This document shows, piece after piece, positions 1-6,151 of a stretch of DNA of 8,329 bases. The notes under the pieces were generated by a model. It was given only the letters and a program-made list of their open reading frames with translations. It had not been told where the DNA came from and searched no databases. Both the position numbers and the translations under genes were made by a program. How positions within the stretch are numbered: position 1 is the stretch's first letter; every line of letters starts with the position of its first letter. The DNA is from Ferruginibacter sp. (GTDB taxonomy: Bacteria > Bacteroidota > Bacteroidia > Chitinophagales > Chitinophagaceae): contig JAGPDJ010000082.1 in the NCBI GenBank assembly GCA_018057635.1, positions 1 through 8,329 of the forward strand. The letters run 5' to 3'.

Positions 1-126
1 CACCAGTATTACTACTACTACATTCAGTATGCTTTTTATCTTGCTGTCCATGGGAATAAAGCTGTTTACAAGCCATAAGATAACACCAACAACAACCAGT
101 ACCAGTAAAATTGTAAGTAAGGGCAT
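1..126 (-). CDS. Small membrane protein of the Thivi_2564 type, 3' end outside the window
   Basis: Translating the minus strand from the ATG at 124-126 gives 42 residues open to the left edge, beginning MPLLTILLVLVVVGVILWLV and continuing with an N-x-FIPMDSKIK segment and a second run of valines and isoleucines. The order hydrophobic helix, polar IPMD-K-IK turn, hydrophobic helix is what I remember for the very small (about 50 residue) inner-membrane proteins annotated as Thivi_2564 family, so only about ten residues should be missing. The function of that family is not known to me. No Shine-Dalgarno sequence precedes the ATG; the leader is A/T-rich, as is usual in Bacteroidota. The gene has the same orientation as the signalling cluster but is separated from it by about 145 bases and has its own promoter-like motif, so it is probably transcribed alone. 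Confidence 0.8.
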   Translation of the reverse strand, partial: MPLLTILLVLVVVGVILWLVNSFIPMDSKIKSILNVVVVILV

Positions 127-150
127 AAGTAAAATTTTAAATTAATTATA

Positions 151-158
151 CAAAGTTC
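151..158 (-). promoter_or_regulatory. Possible -7 promoter element for the small membrane protein gene
   Basis: On the minus strand this reads GAACTTTG, one base away from the Bacteroidota -7 consensus TAnnTTTG, about 24 bases upstream of the ATG at 126, a sensible leader length. A convincing -33 TTTG at 19-21 bases is not present (a TTTA lies about 17 bases upstream), so the call rests on one element and on position. Confidence 0.3.
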
Positions 159-271
159 AGCCTCATATTCCGGGATAAATTACATAACTATGTTATTTAG
201 TTATATAATTCTCATATATTTTAAGTTATTGTTTAATAAGGTCAGTTAATTTCTGTTGTCCGTAATAGTTA

Positions 272-703
272 TTACATCCGCTCCATATACCAGTTTAATT
301 CCTTGTTTAGTTTTCTGTTCTGAAAGATCGTACTGATTATTTTATGGAGACGCATAAAGCCGGTCTCACTTTTTACAACATAATCAAAAGCTTGGTGGTG
401 CATGCAGTTTATAGCTACTTCTATTTTATCCTGCGCAGAAAGCATGATTACCGGTATCTCCGGCTTAATAAGTTTTATTTTATCCAGTGTCTCCAAACCG
501 TTCATCGCATTTTCATAAATGCCGTCCAGGTAATAATCTAAAACAATCACATCCGGGTTTTGCGAAAGGTTTTCTATACAATGTTCACCGGTTGGGAATG
601 TTAAGATATTGAAATCAGCATGTTGAAGGAATTCATTTTCAAGTACTTTCAGGTAAAGTGCGTCATCATCTACCAGGAAAATACTTATTTTATCGTTATT
701 CAT
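272..703 (-). CDS. Single-domain (CheY-like) response regulator
   Basis: The 143-residue product is one receiver domain with no output domain. It has the acidic pocket D12-D13-D14 after strand 1, the phospho-acceptor D56 in the V-I-V-L-D-Y sequence, the switch residue S89 in MLSAQD and the conserved K111 in DYVVKS. The loop after D56 is about five residues longer than in CheY (D56 to the G of MNG is 13 residues rather than the usual 8). About 20 residues follow the receiver, forming a charged helix with no recognisable effector. The ATG at 701-703 lies inside the end of the upstream hybrid kinase gene (overlap ATGAATAA, 8 bases), which implies translational coupling and a matched amount of the two proteins. 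It is therefore the likely final phosphate acceptor of that kinase, taking phosphate from its HPt domain, and presumably acts by binding a partner protein. No strong terminator was seen downstream. Confidence 0.93.
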   Translation of the reverse strand: MNNDKISIFLVDDDALYLKVLENEFLQHADFNILTFPTGEHCIENLSQNPDVIVLDYYLDGIYENAMNGLETLDKIKLIKPEIPVIMLSAQDKIEVAINCMHHQAFDYVVKSETGFMRLHKIISTIFQNRKLNKELNWYMERM

Positions 704-3353
704 AAGATGGAATTTTAAACTGTGTTAATTCTTTTTCCAGGTCTACACATGCCTGCAGGCATACTTTTTCAATTGCATCAACAAGCGCTGGAATAGCGTC
801 TGTATGCTCTTGCTTTTCGGCATACTCCTGTACCTTCCAGGCCATATCTTCAAAGTCTTTGTTTATTCCCACAATAATAAAGGAAGGGATAGTTTTATGA
901 ACAGCAGCCTTGAGTGATTTCCAGTCTTGTGTTTCCAGGCTATGTTTCATAACCGCCAGTAAGGGTGGTGTTTGCTGCAGGTAGAGACTGATCATTTCTG
1001 TCATCAATGCTTCATTGGATTTTGTATGTTGCCTCAGGTAACCCAGGTTTATAACTGAAGGCTGTTCTGCCGTTGTTTCTATTATGGAACCTTGTATAAT
1101 AACAGGTTTTTTTACCAGGCTGATTATTTTACTGTATAATAACCGGTCATCTACAGGTTTCGCGAGGTAATCATTCATACCTACGGCTGTGCATTTTGCG
1201 AGGTCGGAGGTGGTAACATCAGCCGTTAATGCAATAATTGGAATATCGGAATTCATTTTGGTACGGATGTACTCTGTGGTTTCAAACCCGTTCATTTCCG
1301 GCATTTGAAGATCCATTAATATAACATCGTATGAATTTTCCTCCAGTTTTTTGATGGCTATTTTTCCATTGGATGCAATTGTTGGTTCAAATCCAAAATC
1401 TTCCAACAGTGTTTTCATCAACAGCTGGTTTAAAGCAATATCTTCTACAACCAGCACACTGATGCCTTCATTTTCACTGTTCAATTCCATTATTGCTGAC
1501 TCCTGTTCTGCCATAGCATCTGTTTTTTTAAATTTTAACCTGAAACAAAAAGATGAACCTTCACCATGTTTGCTGATAACATGAATATTTCCACCCTGCG
1601 CTTCCACCAATTGTTTTACAATGGCAAGGCCAAGCCCTGTGCCACCATACAACCTGGTTGTTCCGCTGCTGGCCTGTTGAAAATTCTCGAAAATGGTATC
1701 CAGTTTATTCTCAGGAATTCCGATACCGGTATCGGTTATAGCAAATTCAATGGTTGCAGTTTTTTCATCTTCATGCAGTAAATGAACCTTGACAGTGATG
1801 TTACCGGCAGAAGTGAATTTTACGGCATTGCTCATCATGTTTAAAATTACCTGGTGTAGTCTAACGGGGTCGCCAGACAGCACTTTAGGTATTTTGGGAT
1901 CATAATCTTTAATAAGTGTAAGATTCTTTTCATGGATCTTTGCTTCAAATAAATGGATCATAGCCAAAACGGATGCTTCCATTTTAAACGGAATTTCTTC
2001 AAAGATCATTTTACCGGCATCAACTTTTGCAAGATCAAGTATGTCGTTGATGAGTACGATCATTGAATTACCGCTGGTTTTTATGGCATTTAAATATTCT
2101 CTTTGTTTTGGTGACAGTTCTGTTCTTAAAACAACTTTTGTAAACCCGATGATTGCATTCATGGGAGTGCGTATCTCATGGCTCATATTAGACAGGAACT
2201 GTTGTTTGGCTTTAACAGCATCTACAGCTATTTTAGTAGCAAGTTCTGCTTTGGTTTTGGCTTCTTCAGCATGGGCTGTTGCCAGTTCTGCAAAAACTAT
2301 GGCTTCAGATAATTCTTTTTCAATTCTTTTTTGAACCGTTATATCCCTGGCCACAACAACGGCTCCAATAATATTACCATTAATATCTTTATACACAGAT
2401 CCGTTGAATAACACATCGGTGAGTACGCCATCCATAATCGTTAACGGGTAATCTACTACAAACCCTTTTGAAAACACTTCCTCATAACCATTCCGTGCTT
2501 TAACAGGATCTGTGAAATAAGCTATAAAATCAGTTCCAATCATTTGTTCCCTTGATACACCGGTTACTTTTAAAGTAGCATTATTCATATCCGTTATCTT
2601 TCCGGTTGTAGAAATAGTTAATAAAGGGTCGCGGCTCGCTTCTATCAGGCTAAGCGAATATTGTGAGGCTGATTTTAAAGAAAAACTCAGTTTTTCCAGT
2701 TCTTTGTTTTCTATATCCTGTTTTGCTTTATCTATGTTTTGCTGGGCCAGCTCTTTGTTGGCAGACCTGAGGTCTTGCGCCCATTTTTGTTTTGCTGTAT
2801 CCCGGGCAACAATTACAACTCCAAGCACAGTGCCATTTTCATCTTTGTAAACGGATCCGTTAAACAATACATCGGTTAGTTTTCCTTTGGTATGTTTTAG
2901 TGTTAGCGGGTAATCTGATATGGAACCTTTGGCAAATACTTTCTCATATACTTCGCGGGCTTGTTGCGGCTCGGTAAAATATTCAAAGAAATCGGAACCT
3001 ATCAGTTCTTCCCGTTCTTTCCCGGTAATACTAACTGTTGCTTCATTTAAGCCGGTTATTTTACCTGCTGTATTAATTGTTATCAACGGGTCGAGGCTGG
3101 CTTCTATCAGGCTTAATGAATACCTGGATTGTATTTTATTGGCTGCAGTAAAAAAGTCAAGTTCTTTGTGCCGGAATTTTGTATTTATAATAAAGAAATG
3201 AGAAAGCAGAAAAAAGCAGGCAACTGATATTATGAATGCAATGTAAAGCTGCTGAGGGTTTATTTTTTGGTTAAAATAGATCAAGGCTGATAATATTATC
3301 ACTGCAGCAGTTAAGTTAACCCGGACACTATTCTTTTCAGAAATAAATTTCAT
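696..3353 (-). CDS. Membrane hybrid histidine kinase: 2 TM, PAS-PAS, HisKA, HATPase, receiver, HPt
   Basis: This 885-residue protein senses a signal and feeds a phosphorelay. Two membrane helices (about 12-27 and 36-57) are joined by a very short loop, so there is no periplasmic sensor and sensing should be cytoplasmic, through PAS1 (about 78-187) and PAS2 (about 232-342). An alanine-rich helix (354-383) leads to HisKA, with H392 in SHEIRTPMN. The ATPase domain shows the N box (N505, N509 in NMMSNAVKF), G1 (DTGIGIP, 541-547), F box (F555, F558) and G2 (GGTGLGL, 570-576). The receiver has E637/D638, acceptor D681 in LMDLQMPEMNG, T710 and K732. A C-terminal HPt (about 770-880) carries H819 in AAVHKTIPSF. 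All catalytic residues are present. The gene begins 20 bases after the AraC-type regulator gene and overlaps the response regulator gene by 8 bases, so the three probably form one operon. Signal and output are unknown. The two PAS domains are close copies of each other. Confidence 0.95.
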   Translation of the reverse strand: MKFISEKNSVRVNLTAAVIILSALIYFNQKINPQQLYIAFIISVACFFLLSHFFIINTKFRHKELDFFTAANKIQSRYSLSLIEASLDPLITINTAGKITGLNEATVSITGKEREELIGSDFFEYFTEPQQAREVYEKVFAKGSISDYPLTLKHTKGKLTDVLFNGSVYKDENGTVLGVVIVARDTAKQKWAQDLRSANKELAQQNIDKAKQDIENKELEKLSFSLKSASQYSLSLIEASRDPLLTISTTGKITDMNNATLKVTGVSREQMIGTDFIAYFTDPVKARNGYEEVFSKGFVVDYPLTIMDGVLTDVLFNGSVYKDINGNIIGAVVVARDITVQKRIEKELSEAIVFAELATAHAEEAKTKAELATKIAVDAVKAKQQFLSNMSHEIRTPMNAIIGFTKVVLRTELSPKQREYLNAIKTSGNSMIVLINDILDLAKVDAGKMIFEEIPFKMEASVLAMIHLFEAKIHEKNLTLIKDYDPKIPKVLSGDPVRLHQVILNMMSNAVKFTSAGNITVKVHLLHEDEKTATIEFAITDTGIGIPENKLDTIFENFQQASSGTTRLYGGTGLGLAIVKQLVEAQGGNIHVISKHGEGSSFCFRLKFKKTDAMAEQESAIMELNSENEGISVLVVEDIALNQLLMKTLLEDFGFEPTIASNGKIAIKKLEENSYDVILMDLQMPEMNGFETTEYIRTKMNSDIPIIALTADVTTSDLAKCTAVGMNDYLAKPVDDRLLYSKIISLVKKPVIIQGSIIETTAEQPSVINLGYLRQHTKSNEALMTEMISLYLQQTPPLLAVMKHSLETQDWKSLKAAVHKTIPSFIIVGINKDFEDMAWKVQEYAEKQEHTDAIPALVDAIEKVCLQACVDLEKELTQFKIPSYE

Positions 3354-3373
3354 GCTGCTTGATAATTAATAAT

Positions 3374-4009
3374 TTAAACGGATAACACATCACTTGTTTC
3401 TTCTGATTCCCCTATTTCTTCTAATGGGCTGCGTCTTTTACCTTTTAATCCTTTAAAGTGAGAAGGTGTTAATCCTGTCATTTTTTTAAACTGGTTGGAT
3501 AAATGGGCCACACTGCTGTAATTAAGTTTCCAGGCAATTTCTGTAATGTTAAGATCGCCGTAAATGATGAGTTCTTTGATCCGCTCAATTTTATGTGAGA
3601 TGATGAACTGTTCTATTGTCTGGCCCTGTACTTCGGAAAATAAATTGGCGAGGTATGTATAATCATAATTCATCTTTTCACTCAGGTAATGCGAAAAATT
3701 GACCTTGATCACTTCATCTGAATGATGAACCATTTCTATAATTACATTCTTGATTCTTTCAATTAGAACTGCTTTTTTATCTTCCATCAGTTCAAGCCCT
3801 GAATTTAGTAGGCCTGCTTTCAGCGATGCCCTTTGTTCTGTAGAAATATTTTCCAGTATGTCAATTTCGCCCAAATCAACAAATATGAAATGCAGCCCGA
3901 GTTTATTAAGTTCTTCTTTAACTGCCAGTTTACAACGGTTACTGACCATATATTTAATGTGTAGTTTCAAATAGGGCCATTTTTTAGTAAGGCTTATTGC
4001 GAAGTTCAT
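3374..4009 (-). CDS. AraC-type regulator with an HMA-like N-terminal domain
   Basis: In the 211-residue product, residues 105-190 form an AraC/XylS double helix-turn-helix; the second unit (153-176, ITEIAWKLNYSSVAHLSNQF) is followed by the typical F-K-K-M-T-G-L-T-P-S-H-F ending, so sequence-specific DNA binding is expected. Residues 16-77 follow the beta-alpha-beta-beta-alpha-beta order of a heavy-metal-associated (HMA) domain: the motif MVSNRC at 21-26 sits where MxCxxC would be, followed by a helix (VKEELNKLG), a VDLGEIDI strand pair, a second helix and a LELMED strand. The first metal cysteine is Ser23, so classical Cu(I) or Zn binding is doubtful. The stop lies 20 bases before the kinase gene, suggesting co-transcription. 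Start: ATG at 4009 gives 13 residues before the conserved block; a TTG at 3968-3970 lies exactly where the paralogue at 4744 has its ATG and may be the true start. The C-terminal tail (195-211) is acidic. Target genes are not evident. Confidence 0.88.
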   Translation of the reverse strand: MNFAISLTKKWPYLKLHIKYMVSNRCKLAVKEELNKLGLHFIFVDLGEIDILENISTEQRASLKAGLLNSGLELMEDKKAVLIERIKNVIIEMVHHSDEVIKVNFSHYLSEKMNYDYTYLANLFSEVQGQTIEQFIISHKIERIKELIIYGDLNITEIAWKLNYSSVAHLSNQFKKMTGLTPSHFKGLKGKRRSPLEEIGESEETSDVLSV

Positions 4010-4183
4010 CTCTCAATATTTCAAACTGTTACATAAATCCGGCAAAGAGTTACACATTTCACTGTATTTAAGATAAATTATAGAAAAGCGGATGTATAAT
4101 TTAGTAAGTATAGTAATAATAAATACTATGTGGTAGAATTGCTTTGATTTTAATCCGGGTGTTATTAAAAGTTGTGAATTGAA

Positions 4184-4744
4184 TTACATATTCTCAAGAT
4201 TCTTATTTCTTTTTTGCTTCAGTTGTTTGTAAAAAGAAGGGGAGAGGCCCGTTATTTTTTTAAATTGGTTTGATAAATGGGCAACACTGCTGTAATGAAG
4301 TTTATAAGAAATTTCAGTAAGGTTTAATTCATAATACAACAGCAATTCTTTCACTTTTTCAATCTTATGTATAATGATTTACTGCTGAATGGTAATACCC
4401 TTTACTTCTGAAAAGATATTAGACAGGTAAGTGTAATCATAATTTAACTTTGTACTTATGTACTCAGAATAATTCACATTGGGTAATTCATCTGCATAAT
4501 GTACCATTTCAATGATTACTGCTTTTATTTTTTCTATCAGTATGCTTTTTTTGTCATCCAGTAATTCAAGTCCGGACTTTTGCAGGTTTTTCTTAAGTAT
4601 GGTATACTGATTTTCAGTTATATTCTCCATAATATCTACCACACCTAATTCTACAGTGGCATAATGTAAACCTAATTTTTTCAATTCTTCTTTTACCATC
4701 ATGATACATCGCAAACTCACCATGTATTTGATATACAATTTCAT
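4184..4744 (-). pseudogene. AraC-type regulator paralogue interrupted by an in-frame TAA
   Basis: The frame opens at the ATG at 4742-4744 and encodes the same HMA-like block as its neighbour (MKLYIKYMVSLRC, with Ser10 in place of the first metal cysteine) and the first part of the DNA-binding domain. A TAA at 4379-4381 (codon 122) then interrupts it. In the same frame, with no indel, the sequence continues for 64 more codons (4378 down to the TAA at 4184-4186) with a well-kept second helix-turn-helix: LNLTEISYKLHYSSVAHLSN, then F-K-K-I-T-G-L-S-P-S-F-Y. The intact neighbour has TTC (Phe) at the stop position; a TTA Leu codon would need only one change to give TAA. The undamaged distal half points to a recent nonsense mutation. 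Without readthrough only a 121-residue fragment lacking the main recognition helices would be made. Alternatives are a base-call error or a functional truncated protein. The pair looks like a tandem duplication, 174 bases apart. Confidence 0.85.
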
Positions 4745-5125
4745 TTTTTAAATTTAGTATATTTAAGCGACCAATCAGAGAAACATAATTCATCTTTAAC
4801 CCTTATTTTGAATGTTATCTATTTAACTGTCAATACATGAATTATATAGATCTATGTATATCAAGGGGTATAAGAATTTCCATTAATCGCAATTCATATA
4901 TTTTACAGTATATGCTTATGGTTCAGTAATACTGTAATGGTACGGTTTTTTGTACTTTTAGTTGAATAAAAAGTATGACGCGGGCAAAGGAATGTTGATT
5001 CGTTTATTTAGCTGTTGGTTAAAGGTCTGAAACATTTGCCTGCAGTCATACAAGGTGATTTTCCGGTACAATACACGGTTAGGAACGGTGTTCTAAGAAA
5101 CTTTATTTGTATTTTATTTATAATG
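4745..5125. other. Gene-free interval between the broken AraC paralogue and the cupin gene
   Basis: About 380 bases with no convincing gene on either strand. It should contain the promoter of the (broken) regulator read leftwards and the 3' end of the cupin transcript. The one clear structure is a 9+9 inverted repeat at 4903-4937, listed separately. A TTG-initiated plus-strand frame from 5015 runs mainly antisense to the cupin gene and is not supported. No U-tract terminator for the cupin gene was found. Confidence 0.6.
4903..4937. repeat. Inverted repeat TTACAGTAT-N17-ATACTGTAA
   Basis: Both 9-base arms (4903-4911 and 4929-4937) are perfect reverse complements, separated by 17 bases. The arm centres are 26 bases apart, about 2.5 helical turns. 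There is no U-run beyond either arm, so it does not look like an intrinsic terminator. It lies about 160 bases upstream of the broken AraC paralogue and could be a regulator binding site; with an AT-rich background a chance origin cannot be excluded. Confidence 0.5.
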
Positions 5126-5509
5126 CTATTCATAGCCACTTTTAATGATGGTCTGTATCATTTTAAAGCGCCCATTTGGTTTTATATGATTGGTGAGGTG
5201 TGCAGGAATAATAATTCCCTGTCCGGATTGCAGTAAGCTTGAAATACCATCTATTACTATTTCTGCTTTACCTTCAATGATCTGGGCATAAGTATCAAAT
5301 GGTGAAATTTTTTCAGTTAAGCCTTCGCCGCTGTCAAATGACATAACACTGATATTGCCGGTTGATTTTTTAATGATTGTCTTTATTACAACTGCATTGG
5401 GAACATATTCAATGATCTCTACGATAATATGAGATGTAGCTTTATCCATTTCATTGTTATCTGTTTGATCGTTATTATTCAGATCATTTGAAATTTCTGA
5501 CTTATTCAT
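5126..5509 (-). CDS. Small cupin-fold protein
   Basis: Starting at the ATG at 5507-5509 the protein has 127 residues; an in-frame TTG two codons further up is less likely. The first 25 or so residues are rich in Asn, Asp and Ser and probably disordered. The rest is a single cupin beta-barrel: a GEGLTEKISPFDTYAQIIEG segment and EIVIDG (about 61-88) match motif 1, and GQGIIIPAHLTNHIKPNG (about 97-114) matches motif 2. The usual HxH(x)E metal ligands of motif 1 are absent (Lys, Ser and Pro lie there), while motif 2 keeps His at 104 and 108. I recognise the ending F-K-M-I-Q-T-I-I-K-S-G-Y-E from uncharacterised cupins of Bacteroidota; no substrate or reaction is known to me. Such proteins may bind small ligands without catalysis. 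A later ATG (M21 in this numbering) is an alternative start that would remove the Asn-rich segment. It appears monocistronic. Confidence 0.85.
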   Translation of the reverse strand: MNKSEISNDLNNNDQTDNNEMDKATSHIIVEIIEYVPNAVVIKTIIKKSTGNISVMSFDSGEGLTEKISPFDTYAQIIEGKAEIVIDGISSLLQSGQGIIIPAHLTNHIKPNGRFKMIQTIIKSGYE

Positions 5510-5592
5510 ATACAAAGTTTGTTTATTGTTAACTGAATATTATTACACAAATCCTATTAAATTTTACATCTTTCACAGCCATCTTATTGATG

Positions 5593-5607
5593 CCTGGTAA
5601 TACCCGG
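5593..5607. promoter_or_regulatory. Operator-like dyad upstream of the cupin gene
   Basis: The sequence CCTGGTAATACCCGG is a 15-base palindrome around its central A with a single mismatched pair (CCnGGTAnTACCnGG). It lies 84 bases upstream of the cupin ATG, between that gene and the terminator of the next one, a plausible place for a dimeric repressor or activator. It stands out by its GC content in an AT-rich spacer. No known regulator can be assigned. Confidence 0.35.
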
Positions 5608-5665
5608 AATGTTTGAATAAACATATTTTAATCATTCTGACTGGCGTATAAATTCAGGCAAGAAA

Positions 5666-5694
5666 AAAGTGGTTTGTAATTCACAAACCACTTT
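5666..5694 (-). terminator. Rho-independent terminator of the two-TM small protein gene
   Basis: A perfect 12-bp stem (AAAGTGGTTTGT at 5666-5677 with ACAAACCACTTT at 5683-5694) closes a 5-base loop. Read on the minus strand the stem is followed by a run of T (mirror of the A-run 5663-5668), whereas the plus-strand side has CTGAAAT and no T-run. It lies about 30 bases after the stop of the gene ending at 5726 and separates it from the cupin gene. Confidence 0.85.
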
Positions 5695-5725
5695 CTGAAA
5701 TATAGATTATAAAGCGTGAAACTGT

Positions 5726-5920
5726 TTATGTAGCCTTGTCTTTTGTGTTCCTGATCAGGCTGATTCCTGAAAAAAAGAAGATAGCTCCCAGCACACCGGC
5801 GAAAATTATCAACTTAATATTTTTTTCGCCGTTTCCGCCATTCATAAAGCTTACACCGGCATAAATCAGGCCTGCAACTCCCAACAGTGATAAAATAATT
5901 CCTAGGATTCTTTTTTCCAT
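5726..5920 (-). CDS. Small two-helix membrane protein of unknown function
   Basis: The likely product has 64 residues from the ATG at 5918-5920 (MEKRILGIILSLLG). An in-frame ATG six codons upstream exists, but it adds FRIIC, which does not look native, and the E-K-R start is what I would expect for similar small proteins in Bacteroidota. Two hydrophobic helices (about 5-25 and 36-56) flank a polar glycine/asparagine turn (NGGNGEKN), and the C-terminus is charged (RNTKDKAT), so both ends are probably cytoplasmic. No enzymatic motif is present and the function is unknown. The gene is divergent from the lipoprotein gene, with about 230 bases between the two starts, and has its own strong terminator, so it is a single-gene unit. 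Confidence 0.75.
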   Translation of the reverse strand: MEKRILGIILSLLGVAGLIYAGVSFMNGGNGEKNIKLIIFAGVLGAIFFFSGISLIRNTKDKAT

Positions 5921-6039
5921 ACAAATAATTCTAAACAAGGTATGCTTATTTGGCTGATATTACTGTCATGATAATGATTATATGGGAATAATGTAACAAA
6001 AACCCTTTATTGTGTAATGATGCGTGCTGCTTAACAAAA

Positions 6040-6047
6040 TACTTTTG
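6040..6047 (+). promoter_or_regulatory. Possible -7 promoter element for the lipoprotein gene
   Basis: TACTTTTG matches the Bacteroidota -7 consensus TAnnTTTG exactly and points at the lipoprotein gene, giving a leader of about 100 bases to the ATG at 6152. I found no TTTG at the expected 19-21 base spacing upstream, so the assignment is tentative. Confidence 0.4.
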
Positions 6048-6151
6048 CATTTAAAATAATTTGATCACGGTATGCAAACAAATGAGTTTCAAAATAATTG
6101 AATAAGGTTTCCATTTGCATGTTTGTTGGTTTGAATGTAAAAAAAAGTAAA

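Noticed and set aside
8..21. Short trinucleotide run (tactactac) at the left edge
   Set aside because: It is explained by a run of GTA valine codons in the small membrane protein and is not a microsatellite of interest.
184..204. AT-only inverted repeat ATAACTA-N7-TAGTTAT downstream of the response regulator gene
   Set aside because: The stem is 7 bp with a single G-C pair and no T-run on the minus strand; too weak to call a terminator and expected by chance in this composition.
344..3201. Several plus-strand open frames of 65-97 codons opposite the kinase and response regulator genes
   Set aside because: They lie entirely inside clear, motif-rich minus-strand genes and their products are low-complexity shadow translations.
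3750..3974. Plus-strand frame opposite the AraC-type gene
   Set aside because: Shadow of the minus-strand coding sequence; Ser-rich composition typical of antisense reading.
4111..4128. TAGTA-N8-TACTA hairpin between the two AraC-type genes
   Set aside because: Only 5 bp, AT-rich, no terminator tail; not distinguishable from background.
4184..4378. Separate small gene encoding only the second helix-turn-helix
   Set aside because: No start codon sits at its beginning, and the frame joins directly to the upstream half of the same regulator, so it is part of the interrupted gene.
5015..5236. TTG-initiated 73-codon plus-strand frame with a hydrophobic stretch
   Set aside because: Half of it is antisense to the well-supported cupin gene, it starts at TTG without a ribosome site, and I recognise no domain in it.
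6098..6151. N-terminal extension of the lipoprotein from a TTG or an earlier ATG
   Set aside because: It would place up to 18 residues before a complete lipoprotein signal peptide; the ATG at 6152 with A-rich leader fits better.
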